Assembly: GCF_016864555.1 (NCBI RefSeq)
Contig: NZ_CP044012.1
Location: 492,501-556,500 of the forward strand
DNA length: 64,000 bases
Reading direction: 5' to 3'
Origin: Sinorhizobium sp. BG8
GTDB taxonomy: Bacteria > Pseudomonadota > Alphaproteobacteria > Rhizobiales > Rhizobiaceae
Below are positions 48,738-59,130 of this stretch, in pieces. The notes under the pieces were generated by a model that saw only the letters and a list, made by a program, of their open reading frames with translations, ran no database searches and was not told the DNA's origin. Each line of letters opens with the position of its first letter. The stretch's first letter is position 1. Made by a program: the position numbers and the translations under genes.

Positions 48738-48811
48738 CCTTCTCCCCGCAGTCGGGGAGAAGGCATCTGCCGCGGCACTTCCCTTCCCTCTCCCCCCTTG
48801 CAGGGAGAGGG
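48738..48811. repeat. RIME-type palindromic intergenic repeat
   Basis: Two G+C-rich palindromes in tandem: CCTTCTCCCC / GGGGAGAAGG (48738-48763, 6 nt loop) and CCCTCTCCC / GGGAGAGGG (48786-48811, 8 nt loop). They resemble the dispersed extragenic palindromes of Rhizobiales. The element sits between the binding-protein gene and its permeases, where such hairpins often stabilise the 5' message and lower downstream expression. Confidence 0.7.
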
Positions 48812-48840
48812 TCAGGCAGGGGTTGTCACCCCTCAGCCTG

Positions 48841-50094
48841 TTACTTCGCGCCTTCGACTGCTGCGACCAGTTCCTTGGTTGCTTCCTCGGAGGAAAGTTC
48901 ACCGTTGAACTGACGCGTCACGACGTCGTAGATCGCATTCTTGACGGCAGCCGGGTTGGCATGGCCATGCGCCATGGAACCGTAAAGCGAGCCGTTGGCG
49001 TTGGCCTCGGCGAGGTCCTTGATCCCCTTCTTGCCGCAATCGTCGAAGTCGGTATCCGGAACGTCGGTGCGGGCCGGGACCGAACCCTTGACCACGTTGA
49101 AGGCCGACTGGAACGTCGGGCTTTCGATTGCCGAAGCCATCTTCAGCTGAGCCGGAACCTTGTCGTCAGCGACCTTGAACATCGCGAACTGGTCGGAGTT
49201 GAAGGTGACCGATCCCTGGGTGCCGGGGAAGCGCATGCAGACGAAGTCGGCGCCCGGCTTCTTGCCGGCCTTCAGGAACTCGCCCTTCGCCCAGTCACCC
49301 ATGAACTGAAGCCCGGCCTTGTTCTCGATGACCATTGCCGAAGCAAGGTTCCAGTCGCGGCCCGAGAAGTTGTCGTCCACATAGGAGCGCAGCTTCGTCA
49401 TGCGGTCGAAGGCTTCCTTCATCTTGTCGCCACCAAGAGCGGCCGGGTCGAGGTCGATGAATGCGGCCTTGTAGAAGTCGTTGCCGAGCGAAAGAACCAC
49501 CGCGTCAAAGATGGTCGCGTCCTGCCAGGGCTGGCCGCCATGGGCGACGGGGGTGATCCCCTGAGCCTTGAAGTTGTCGAGGAGTGCGACGAGCTCGTCC
49601 CAGTTTTGCGGCTCCTTGCCGCCGGCCTTGTCGAGCGCCGCTTTGTTGATCCACACCCAGTTGGTCGAGTGGACGTTAACAGGAGCTGCGATCCAGTGGC
49701 CGTCATACTTCGAGAACTGCTGCAGGGCCGTTGGGACGACCTTGTCCCATCCTTCCTGTCCTGCGACTTCGTCGAGGTTGCCGAGCGCGCCTTCCTTGGC
49801 CCAGTCGAGAATGTCGAAGCCGAGCATCTGTACGGCCGTCGGGGCGTTACCCGCAGTGACGCGGGCGCGAAGCACGGTCATGGCCTCGGTACCGCCGCCG
49901 CCTGCGACCGGCATGTCGGTCCAGGTGATGCCCTTGGATTCGAGGTCCTTCTTCAGGACGTCGAGTGCGGCTGCCTCGCCGCCGGATGTCCACCAGTGCA
50001 AAACTTCAACGTTCTCCGCAGCGCGCGCGGAAACGCCGCCGCCGAGCGTCATCATCACCGCAGCAATTGCGGTCGTCGTTACAAACTTGCGCAT
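48841..50094 (-). CDS. Extracellular sugar-binding protein of a CUT1 ABC importer
   Basis: The 417-residue periplasmic protein has a signal peptide ([20 protein letters not shown]) and mature start [20 protein letters not shown], the usual start of family 1 solute-binding proteins (MalE/glucose type). Aromatic residues in [14 protein letters not shown] and [11 protein letters not shown] suggest a carbohydrate ligand, which cannot be specified. The start follows GGGAGGAAATCG. It is the first gene of the operon, divergent from the LacI regulator, with two operator-like palindromes between. Confidence 0.92.
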   Translation of the reverse strand: MRKFVTTTAIAAVMMTLGGGVSARAAENVEVLHWWTSGGEAAALDVLKKDLESKGITWTDMPVAGGGGTEAMTVLRARVTAGNAPTAVQMLGFDILDWAKEGALGNLDEVAGQEGWDKVVPTALQQFSKYDGHWIAAPVNVHSTNWVWINKAALDKAGGKEPQNWDELVALLDNFKAQGITPVAHGGQPWQDATIFDAVVLSLGNDFYKAAFIDLDPAALGGDKMKEAFDRMTKLRSYVDDNFSGRDWNLASAMVIENKAGLQFMGDWAKGEFLKAGKKPGADFVCMRFPGTQGSVTFNSDQFAMFKVADDKVPAQLKMASAIESPTFQSAFNVVKGSVPARTDVPDTDFDDCGKKGIKDLAEANANGSLYGSMAHGHANPAAVKNAIYDVVTRQFNGELSSEEATKELVAAVEGAK

Positions 50095-50205
50095 CGATTT
50101 CCTCCCGTTTGCAAGTTTCCCAGGCGGGAACCTCCTCCCGCCGTTCCCAGTCGCCACCGGCCCTCCGGCGACGACGTTGGAGCTACGGCCATAGCCGTCG
50201 GCTCA

Positions 50206-50223
50206 ATTTAAAACGTTATAAAT
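50206..50223. promoter_or_regulatory. Candidate LacI operator 1 (upstream of binding-protein gene)
   Basis: ATTTAAAACGTTATAAAT is a near-palindrome centred on the CG step typical of LacI-family operators: its half-sites differ at one of nine positions. The 12 nt ATTTAAAACGTT recurs at 50341, and the pair lies in the divergent gap between the importer and its LacI regulator. Confidence 0.6.
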
Positions 50224-50340
50224 CCCCTTAAGTCAAGCACTCCGAGACTTTCATCCGCGCTGCGACAAAAGACCCTGAATTCCAACATTTATCCGGGCAT
50301 GCGGAGACGTCGTTCGCCATTGTGCAATGCACATAAGTCG

Positions 50341-50358
50341 ATTTAAAACGTTTGCATT
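50341..50358. promoter_or_regulatory. Candidate LacI operator 2 (upstream of lacI-type gene)
   Basis: ATTTAAAACGTTTGCATT repeats the first 12 nt of the site at 50206, with a less symmetric right half. It lies 74 bp before the LacI gene start, so autoregulation with possible looping between the two sites is likely. Confidence 0.5.
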
Positions 50359-50431
50359 GCAGGATTGCTTCGCGCACGACCTGTTTGTAAGGTGCGGCCG
50401 AAATTGAAAACCCCAGCCGAAGAAAAGCGCC

Positions 50432-51484
50432 GTGCCCCGAAGCGAGAAGTCTTCCGACAACGAGGTGACAAAAACCGTTTCGCGTGCCGGCAAGCCGACG
50501 CTGAAGACGATTGCCGACCTCACCGGGCTTGCGATTACCACGGTATCCCGCGCGCTCGGCAATGCCCCCCAGATTTCCGAGGCGACGCGCAAGCGCGTGC
50601 ATGAGGTTGCCAGCGAGATCGGCTATCTGCCGGACCGGGCCGCCCAACGCCTGAAGACCGGCCGCACCAACGTCATTTCCGTGCTGCTCGACCCGCATGA
50701 GGAGATCCTCGGATTCGGCACTTCCCTCATCCACGGCCTCGCCCGCGCACTGCAATCGACGCCCTATCACCTCATCGTCACGCCGAGCTTCATCGAGGGA
50801 AACAATGTCGATGCGGTCAACTACATCATCCGCAACGGCATGGCCGACGGGCTGATCCTGTCTCGCACCGAACCCTTCGATGCACGTGTCCGCCTGTTGC
50901 TTGAAAACGGCTTTCCTTTCGTTACCCACGGGCGCACCGAATTCACAACGCCGCACGCTTACGTCGACTTTGACAATTTCGGTTTCGCCTACGAGGCTGT
51001 GCGCCGGCTGATCGCCAAGGGTCGGCGCAAGGTGACGATCATTCCGCCGCCCAAGCGCCTGACCTTCTCCCAACATATGCTGCACGGCTTCATGACGGCG
51101 GTGCGGGAGGCGGGTGTCGCCTATGAAGTTCCCGACGCGGTGGACCTTGACTGTCCCGCCGACCAGATCCGCGATCACGTGCGCAGGCGCACGGCGGACG
51201 TCGACGCACCGGACGGTATCGTCTGCCCGGGCGAGGTCTCTGCGCTTGCGACGATCACCGGCATGAGCGACTGCGATCTGAGTCTCGGCGTCGAATACGA
51301 CATCGTTGCCAAGCAGACCTCGCATCTGCTTACGCAGATCCAGCCGAAGGTCGAGACGATCTACGAGGACCTGACCGCCGCGGGAGAGGCGATGGGAGAG
51401 CTTCTCCTCCGGCGCATCGCCGGCGAAGATGCGGCCGAATTGAACATGCTGCAGGCGCCGCAGCCAAGCTTTCCGACGCCCTGA
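50432..51484 (+). CDS. LacI-family transcriptional regulator of the sugar importer
   Basis: The 350-residue product has an N-terminal LacI helix-turn-helix, LKTIADLTGLAITTVSRALG (about residues 24-43), preceded by a longer charged arm than usual. A periplasmic-binding-protein-like domain follows (TNVISVLLDPHEEILGFGTS onward). It probably represses the divergent importer/GMC operon and senses its sugar. The start ATG at 50432 is used; the helix-turn-helix sits about 20 residues further in than in LacI. Confidence 0.9.
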   Translation: MPRSEKSSDNEVTKTVSRAGKPTLKTIADLTGLAITTVSRALGNAPQISEATRKRVHEVASEIGYLPDRAAQRLKTGRTNVISVLLDPHEEILGFGTSLIHGLARALQSTPYHLIVTPSFIEGNNVDAVNYIIRNGMADGLILSRTEPFDARVRLLLENGFPFVTHGRTEFTTPHAYVDFDNFGFAYEAVRRLIAKGRRKVTIIPPPKRLTFSQHMLHGFMTAVREAGVAYEVPDAVDLDCPADQIRDHVRRRTADVDAPDGIVCPGEVSALATITGMSDCDLSLGVEYDIVAKQTSHLLTQIQPKVETIYEDLTAAGEAMGELLLRRIAGEDAAELNMLQAPQPSFPTP

Positions 51485-51528
51485 AGGGGCGCAGGCGCCT
51501 CCTGCGAAGGGCGTTGGAACGTTCACTG

Positions 51529-53043
51529 TCATCGCGGCATCCACCATCCGGTCCGTGCGCCGATATGCATGTTGAGTGTCTTTGTCTCCGTGTAGTCCTC
51601 GACGGCATGACGCCCGAGCTCACGCCCGAGGCCGGATTGCTTGTAGCCGCCGAACGGCAGCTCGGATGCGCCGTCCATGAAGGTGTTCATCCAGATCGTG
51701 CCGGCCCGGACCTTCCGTCCGATCGTCAGGCAGGTATCGAAGTCCCGGCTCCAGACGCCGGCGGACAGGCCGTAGTCGATGGAGTTGGCAATACGGATCG
51801 CCTCCTCCGCCGCCTCGAATGTCAGCACCGAGAGCACGGGGCCGAACACCTCTTCGCGGGCAACCGCCATATCCGCCGTCACGTTCGAGAGGATCGTTGG
51901 CGTCATAAACTGACCGATGCCGAAGTCGAGCGCTTCGCCACCATGGGCAAGGGTCGCGCCGCCGTCGGACGCACCGGCCACGTAGCTCTGGATCTTCTGC
52001 AGATGCTGCGGCGTGATGATCGCACCAACCTGAGTTGAGGCGTCAAGCGGATCACCGACTTTCACCTGCTTCGAGATTTCTGCAATACGGCCAATGACAT
52101 CGGACGCAATGCTCTTGTGCAAGATGAGCCGGGAACCCGCGTTGCAGCATTCGCCGGCGTTGAAATAGGCGCCGAAGACGGCGGCATCGACAAACTCGTC
52201 GAGATTGGCATCGGGGAAGACGATTTGCGGATTCTTGCCGCCAAGCTCAAGCGAGACCTTCTTCAGCGTCTGCGCGGCGTTGGCCATGGTCAGGCGGCCA
52301 ATGCCGGTCGAGCCGGTGAAAGAGACCATGTCGACATCGGGATGGGTTGTCATCGTTGCGCCGACCTCAGGGCCGGTGCCCGTGACGATGTTGACGACGC
52401 CGGCGGGAACCCCTGCCTCGGCCAGAATTTCACCAAGGACGAGCGTCGAGCCGGAGGTGAGTTCCGAAGGTTTGACGACGGTCGTGCAGCCGGCCGCGAG
52501 CGCGAAGGGCAGCTTCTGGCTGACGATCAGGAACGGGAAATTCCACGGCGTGATGATCGAAACGACGCCAATTGCCTCGCGAAGAACCACGCCGAGCGTA
52601 CCCTCCCCGAGCGTATTGTAGCTCTCGCCGTGGAGGTCGCGGGCAAGGGCTGCCGCATATCGCCAGATATCGGCGGCGCCGCCAAGTTCAGCCTTGGCCT
52701 GGCTGATCGGTTTCCCGCTCTCGATCGTGTCGAGATAGGCGAGATCATCGGCACGCGCCGCGATGAGGTCGGCAGCCTTGAGAAGTATGTTGGAGCGCTC
52801 TGCACCAGTCATGCGCGGCCAGCGACCATCGTCGAATGCGCGACGAGCGGCTGCGATCGCCTTCTCTGCATCCCGCTTGGTTCCAGCCTGATAGCGGCTG
52901 ACGGCGATCCCATGGCCAGGGGCCACGCGTTCCAGCGTCTTGCCATCCGCGGCTTCGACCCATGCGCCATCGATCAGCATGCGATAGTCGCGTGCCTTGT
53001 AGTTCGTCAGCGGCTTCGGTTGCACCGTCACTGTCATCACCAT
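51529..53043 (-). CDS. NAD(P)-dependent aldehyde dehydrogenase
   Basis: The 504-residue enzyme oxidises an aldehyde to the acid. Typical motifs are IITPWNFPFLIVSQKLPFAL, the NAD-site SFTGSTGIGR, catalytic Glu in VSLELGGKNPQIVF, catalytic Cys in FNAGECCNAGSRL (about residues 295-307) and EEVFGPVLSV. The start overlaps the hydratase stop (ATG at 53043, or ATG at 53037 sharing the stop as TGATG). It is the last gene of the LacI-controlled operon. Confidence 0.92.
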   Translation of the reverse strand: MVMTVTVQPKPLTNYKARDYRMLIDGAWVEAADGKTLERVAPGHGIAVSRYQAGTKRDAEKAIAAARRAFDDGRWPRMTGAERSNILLKAADLIAARADDLAYLDTIESGKPISQAKAELGGAADIWRYAAALARDLHGESYNTLGEGTLGVVLREAIGVVSIITPWNFPFLIVSQKLPFALAAGCTTVVKPSELTSGSTLVLGEILAEAGVPAGVVNIVTGTGPEVGATMTTHPDVDMVSFTGSTGIGRLTMANAAQTLKKVSLELGGKNPQIVFPDANLDEFVDAAVFGAYFNAGECCNAGSRLILHKSIASDVIGRIAEISKQVKVGDPLDASTQVGAIITPQHLQKIQSYVAGASDGGATLAHGGEALDFGIGQFMTPTILSNVTADMAVAREEVFGPVLSVLTFEAAEEAIRIANSIDYGLSAGVWSRDFDTCLTIGRKVRAGTIWMNTFMDGASELPFGGYKQSGLGRELGRHAVEDYTETKTLNMHIGARTGWWMPR

Positions 53044-53816
53044 TCTCCCTTGAATTCCGCCGGGCGCTTTCCTGTGAAGGCGGCCACGCCCTCCTTCAGG
53101 TCCCCGGTCTTTGCAACGAGAATCGAGCCGAGGGCTTCGACCGCGCTGCCATTGTCCTCGCCATTTGCGACCGCGATCATGAGTTTCGAGATTTCCGTCG
53201 CGGCCGGGCTGCGCGCGACGATGCGCGCCGCATAATCCCTTGCCGCCTGCACCGACGTACCGGTCTCCACGACCTGGTCCACGATCCCGAGGGATTGCGC
53301 TTCCGCTGCGGTCAGCACCTCACCACCGACTAGCATGCGGCGTACAGCCTGCGCGCCGAAGCGCTTGACGAGCCGCTGCGTGCCCGACCAGCCGGGAACC
53401 ATGCCGAGACCTGCCTCAGGCAGGCCGATTTTCACCTGGCTTTCCGCGATCCGTATGTCCGCGGCCGCAGCGAGCTCCAACCCACCCCCGAGAGCATGGC
53501 CATTAACGGCGGCAATCAACGGCATGCGAAGCGTCGCCAGCCGCTCGAACACGCGGTGCCCGAAGCGCACCCAGGCGTGTCCGAACTCGTTCGGCTCCAT
53601 GCCGGCCCAGGCCCTGATGTCGCCACCGGCGGAAAAGGCCTTGCCCTCACCCGTCAGTATGGCGACGCGGACGGAAGCATTCGCCTCTATCTCGTCACAA
53701 GCGGCGGAAAGCTCTTTCAACATGTCGATGTCGAAGGCATTGAGCTTCTCCGGCCGCGCGACGGTCAGCATCGCGACAGTGCCGTCAATGGCGATCCGGA
53801 TGCGCGTTTCAGACAT
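53037..53816 (-). CDS. Enoyl-CoA hydratase/isomerase family protein
   Basis: The 259-residue crotonase-fold protein has the acyl-CoA pocket segments EGKAFSAGGDIRAWAGME and AAVNGHALGGGLELAAAADI (oxyanion hole, about residues 101-120). A Glu in GLPEAGLGMVPGWSG fits one of the two hydratase glutamates. It hydrates, dehydrates or hydrolyses an acyl-CoA. Its ATG overlaps the CoA-transferase stop by 8 nt, so the two are translated together and the CoA ester made by the transferase is its likely substrate. Confidence 0.88.
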   Translation of the reverse strand: MSETRIRIAIDGTVAMLTVARPEKLNAFDIDMLKELSAACDEIEANASVRVAILTGEGKAFSAGGDIRAWAGMEPNEFGHAWVRFGHRVFERLATLRMPLIAAVNGHALGGGLELAAAADIRIAESQVKIGLPEAGLGMVPGWSGTQRLVKRFGAQAVRRMLVGGEVLTAAEAQSLGIVDQVVETGTSVQAARDYAARIVARSPAATEISKLMIAVANGEDNGSAVEALGSILVAKTGDLKEGVAAFTGKRPAEFKGEW

Positions 53817-55422
53817 GTCCCGCCCCTTCCAGCTTCCGCTCGGCCTTGCGCGACAGAGCCAGCCCCAGCGGCGCATCAACAAAGAGCGCGCCGTCCATAA
53901 CCTTGAGGCTATCAGAGACAATCAGCGGAAACTCCGATTGATCGAGGATATGGGCCTGCAGGTCGACGCCGGGCGCAATTTCGGTCAGCACAATTCCCTT
54001 GGGTGTGAGCTTCATCACGCAACGCTCGGTGACATAGGTAATGTCCTGTCCCTGCTCGATGGCACGGCGGCCGGAGAAGGTGACGTGCTCGACCTCGTTG
54101 ACCAGCTTCTTGAGTTTGCCTTCCTTCTCGATCGCGAGCTTTCCGCCCTCGATGCCGAGCTTGGCCCCGGCATTGAACATACCCGAGAAGACGATCTTCC
54201 TTGCCCGGGCGGTGATATCGACGAAGCCGCCGGCACCGGCCGTCACATGTGGCCGGAAGGAGAGCTTGGACACGTTGACCGAGCCGTCACGCCCGATCTC
54301 CAGGAAGGAAAGCAACGAGGCATCGAAGCCCGCACCCTGGAAGTAGGTGAACTGATAGGGCGAAGGCATGAAGGCATCGGCGTTCGAGGCACACCCGAAA
54401 GCGAAGTCGAGCAGCGGCACGCCCCCGACAGCACCCTGTTCGATCACCCAGGTGACCTCGCCATGCCGTCCCTCTTCCAGGAGGATGCGCGGGACGTTGG
54501 CCGAGATACCGAAGCCGAGATTGACGCAGCTGCCTGCCTGAAGTTCCTGCGCAACGCGGCGGGCGATCACCTTCTGGATATTGAACTCCGGCACCCGGAA
54601 CGTGTCCAGCGGACGCATGATTTCGCCGGAGATGGCCGGATCGTAGAGGGTCTGCGTCGTCTGCTTCTGGTCGGGATCGACGACGACATAGTCAACGAGC
54701 ATTCCCGGCACGCGAACGTCATGGGGACGCAGGGAGCCGTCCTTGGTGATGCGCTTAACCTGGGCGATCACGATGCCGCCGTTGTTTCGTGCGGCGAGAG
54801 CCTGGTCGAGACCGCCGAGATAGGCGCCCTCATGCTCATAGGTAAGGTTGCCGCGTTCATCGGCCGTGGTGGCGCGAATGATCGCGACCTGCGGCACGAT
54901 CGCGGGGAAGTAAAGCCACTCTTCGCCCTCGAACTGGATCTTCTTCACCACCGGCGCGGATGCCGCTTTCCCGTTCATGGCGCAACCCTGGCGCGACGGA
55001 TCGACAAAGGTATCGAGGCCGACCTTGGTCAGGACCCCGGGACGCTTTGCGGCGGCCTCGCGGTGCATGTCGAACAGGATGCCGGAGGGAATATTGTAGG
55101 CCGGAATCTGATCGTCGGTGATCATCTGCCAGATCAGGGGCGGCTCGGCGGACGATGGACCGGACGGGTATGAGCCTCCGATGATCTTCGCAAGCAACCC
55201 CTTCCTCGCGATGTGATCCACGCCCTTGATACCGCTCATGTCGCCGGCGGCAATCGGATGCAAAGTAGTAATGTTCTGCGGATGACCGGTTGCAGCAAAG
55301 CGCTCGCCGATTGCCTTCAGCATCAGGTCCGGACAACCGAGTCCCGAGGAGGACGAAACGGAGACGATGGAGCCGTCAGGTATTAGGGCGGCGGCTTCCG
55401 AAGGGGTGATATGCTTGCTCAT
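53809..55422 (-). CDS. Family I CoA transferase (acetate/3-oxoacid type, fused alpha-beta)
   Basis: The 537-residue protein joins both halves of a class I CoA transferase. The N-terminal half (residues 1 to about 250) has IVSVSSSSGLGCPDLMLKAI and a conserved SGIKGVDHIA segment. The C-terminal half has the covalent-thioester glutamate in TWVIEQGAVGGVPL (about residues 330-343). It moves CoA from acetyl- or succinyl-CoA to an organic acid. It is followed by the hydratase (8 nt overlap) and preceded by the Gfo/Idh gene (10 nt), so the acid probably derives from the sugar oxidised there. Confidence 0.9.
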   Translation of the reverse strand: MSKHITPSEAAALIPDGSIVSVSSSSGLGCPDLMLKAIGERFAATGHPQNITTLHPIAAGDMSGIKGVDHIARKGLLAKIIGGSYPSGPSSAEPPLIWQMITDDQIPAYNIPSGILFDMHREAAAKRPGVLTKVGLDTFVDPSRQGCAMNGKAASAPVVKKIQFEGEEWLYFPAIVPQVAIIRATTADERGNLTYEHEGAYLGGLDQALAARNNGGIVIAQVKRITKDGSLRPHDVRVPGMLVDYVVVDPDQKQTTQTLYDPAISGEIMRPLDTFRVPEFNIQKVIARRVAQELQAGSCVNLGFGISANVPRILLEEGRHGEVTWVIEQGAVGGVPLLDFAFGCASNADAFMPSPYQFTYFQGAGFDASLLSFLEIGRDGSVNVSKLSFRPHVTAGAGGFVDITARARKIVFSGMFNAGAKLGIEGGKLAIEKEGKLKKLVNEVEHVTFSGRRAIEQGQDITYVTERCVMKLTPKGIVLTEIAPGVDLQAHILDQSEFPLIVSDSLKVMDGALFVDAPLGLALSRKAERKLEGAGHV

Positions 55423-55432
55423 GTCGCTAAAC

Positions 55433-57480
<2,048 letters not shown>

Positions 57481-57522
57481 AGTCTCCTCCGAGGGCCTCC
57501 CGCCCTGATGAACACAAGATAA

Positions 57523-57536
57523 TTGGAACGTTCCAA
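57523..57536. promoter_or_regulatory. Candidate LacI operator A (perfect palindrome)
   Basis: TTGGAACGTTCCAA is a perfect 14 bp palindrome with the central CG of LacI-family operators, 43 bp before the lacI start. A related imperfect copy is at 57731. Confidence 0.75.
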
Positions 57537-57730
57537 ATCTGTCAAGCAGCCAAATGAAAAAATCTATCAAGCCAAGATTGGAGGATACTCCGCCAGGAAT
57601 CCAATCCCGTCATCCGAATTATACGTCATATTTTCCGTTACTTAGGCGCATAGAGCCTTCCAAACGAATGCCGACAATCCCGAAGCCACCACCATTCGCA
57701 CCTTCCTCAATAGATCCGTCACCTCTTGCA

Positions 57731-57748
57731 ATTTGGAACGATCTAAAT
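57731..57748. promoter_or_regulatory. Candidate LacI operator B (upstream of DUF993 gene)
   Basis: ATTTGGAACGATCTAAAT shares its left half with operator A and has an imperfect right half. It lies about 37 bp before the DUF993 start codon, suitable for repressing that promoter. Confidence 0.6.
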
Positions 57749-57784
57749 TATTTCCCTGTCCATCGTGAGGAGGAGACCACCATT

Positions 57785-58948
57785 ATGATGCTGAAACTTC
57801 CGACCAAGGATGGCTCCATCGAAGAATATCGCCTGACGGGTCACCCTATCGCCAGGCCCGCGACGGCCCCGCGTTTCAGCCGCATCGCCTATGCAGCTGC
57901 CCACGTCGTTTCCGACCCGCAGCATGAAGTCGATCCCTGGAACCGTCCGGCGGTCGATTGGGATGCCACCATGGCCTTCCGCCATCACCTGTGGTCCCTT
58001 GGTTTCAGGATTGCCGAGGCGATGGATACCGCCCAGCGCGGCATGGGGCTGGATTGGCAGGGAGCGCAGGAACTGATCAGGCGCTCGCTTGCAGAGGCGC
58101 GCACCGTCGCCGGCGCCGACCTTGCCTGCGGCGCGGGAACAGACCACCTTAATCCCGGCGATGCGGGTACGCTTGATGACGTGGTGGCCGCCTACGAAAC
58201 CCAGCTTGAATTCGTGGAAAAGCACGGCGGCCGTGCAATCATGATGGCAAGCCGGGCACTTGCGCGTGTGGCGCGATCGCCGGACGACTACATCCGCGTT
58301 TACTCTAGGATTCTTTCCCAGGCGAAGGACAAGGTCATCCTCCATTGGCTCGGCGACATGTTCGACCCGCAACTTTCCGGCTACTGGGGTAGCCGCGAAT
58401 TCGAGACGGCTCTCGCGACCGTGCTCTCGATCATCGAAAGCAACAGGGGGAAGGTCGAGGGCATCAAGATTTCCCTCCTCGACAACAGTAAGGAAGTGGT
58501 GCTGCGCAACCGCCTGCCGGAAGACGTTCTCTGCTTCACGGGGGACGACTTCAACTACGCCGAATTGATCGAGGGGGACGGCAACCGTCATTCTCATGCA
58601 CTGCTCGGCATTTTCGACGCCGTTGCGCCTTCCGCATCAAAGGCACTGGCCGCCCTGGCCGACCACGACATCGAGACGTTCCGCTCGACGATCGAACCGA
58701 CGGTGCCGCTGTCACGCAAGATTTTCGAGGCGCCCACACAATACTACAAGGCCGGCGTGGTGTTCCTGGCCTGGCTGAACGGCCACCAGAGCCATTTCAC
58801 GCTCCCAGCAGGTATGCAGTCCGCACGCGGTTTCCTGCACTATGCCGACATTTTCCGCCTTGCGGACCAGGCCAATGTGCTCGATCGGCCGGAGTTGGCA
58901 GTGCGCCGCATGCAGCACTTCGCGGGCGTTCACGGCATCGACTGCTGA
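57785..58948 (+). CDS. DUF993 family protein (DHDPS-like aldolase fold)
   Basis: The 387-residue protein belongs to DUF993, related to dihydrodipicolinate-synthase/aldolase TIM barrels. GKVEGIKISLLDNSKEV (about residues 222-238) places a lysine (K228) where class I aldolases of that family form a Schiff base. ADLACGAGTDHLNPGDAGTL may hold the substrate-anchoring loop. It may cleave or dehydrate a keto sugar acid. The start is the first of two adjacent ATGs (57785, 57788), after GGAGGAGACC. It is divergent from the LacI/Gfo/CoA-transferase operon and shares its operator region, so it belongs to the same pathway. Confidence 0.82.
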   Translation: MMLKLPTKDGSIEEYRLTGHPIARPATAPRFSRIAYAAAHVVSDPQHEVDPWNRPAVDWDATMAFRHHLWSLGFRIAEAMDTAQRGMGLDWQGAQELIRRSLAEARTVAGADLACGAGTDHLNPGDAGTLDDVVAAYETQLEFVEKHGGRAIMMASRALARVARSPDDYIRVYSRILSQAKDKVILHWLGDMFDPQLSGYWGSREFETALATVLSIIESNRGKVEGIKISLLDNSKEVVLRNRLPEDVLCFTGDDFNYAELIEGDGNRHSHALLGIFDAVAPSASKALAALADHDIETFRSTIEPTVPLSRKIFEAPTQYYKAGVVFLAWLNGHQSHFTLPAGMQSARGFLHYADIFRLADQANVLDRPELAVRRMQHFAGVHGIDC

Positions 58949-59130
58949 GCAGGATCCGGCCAGCCCCTCTTCCCGCGAGGCGGTCGCCGATCGACACCAA
59001 ACTATCCCGGCATTTGCGCCGGGATGGCTGTGCGCGGCGAAGATTCTTTGCTATTTTATTCTCTCGACGTTTACTGCAAACTGACGTTATACTCAAAAAA
59101 ACTTCTCGGCAGTGATGAGGATTTAACTGC

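Noticed and set aside
48001-50211. A 736-codon open frame opposite permease and binding-protein genes
   Set aside because: It crosses two genes and a repeat element; the reverse strand carries clear transporter genes.
53335-55173. A 612-codon open frame opposite the CoA transferase
   Set aside because: Shadow of an unmistakable CoA transferase; no ribosome site.
59069-59095. A -35/-10 like pair (TTTACT, TATACT) before the glycosyltransferase
   Set aside because: The spacing is about 12 nt, too short for a sigma-70 type promoter.
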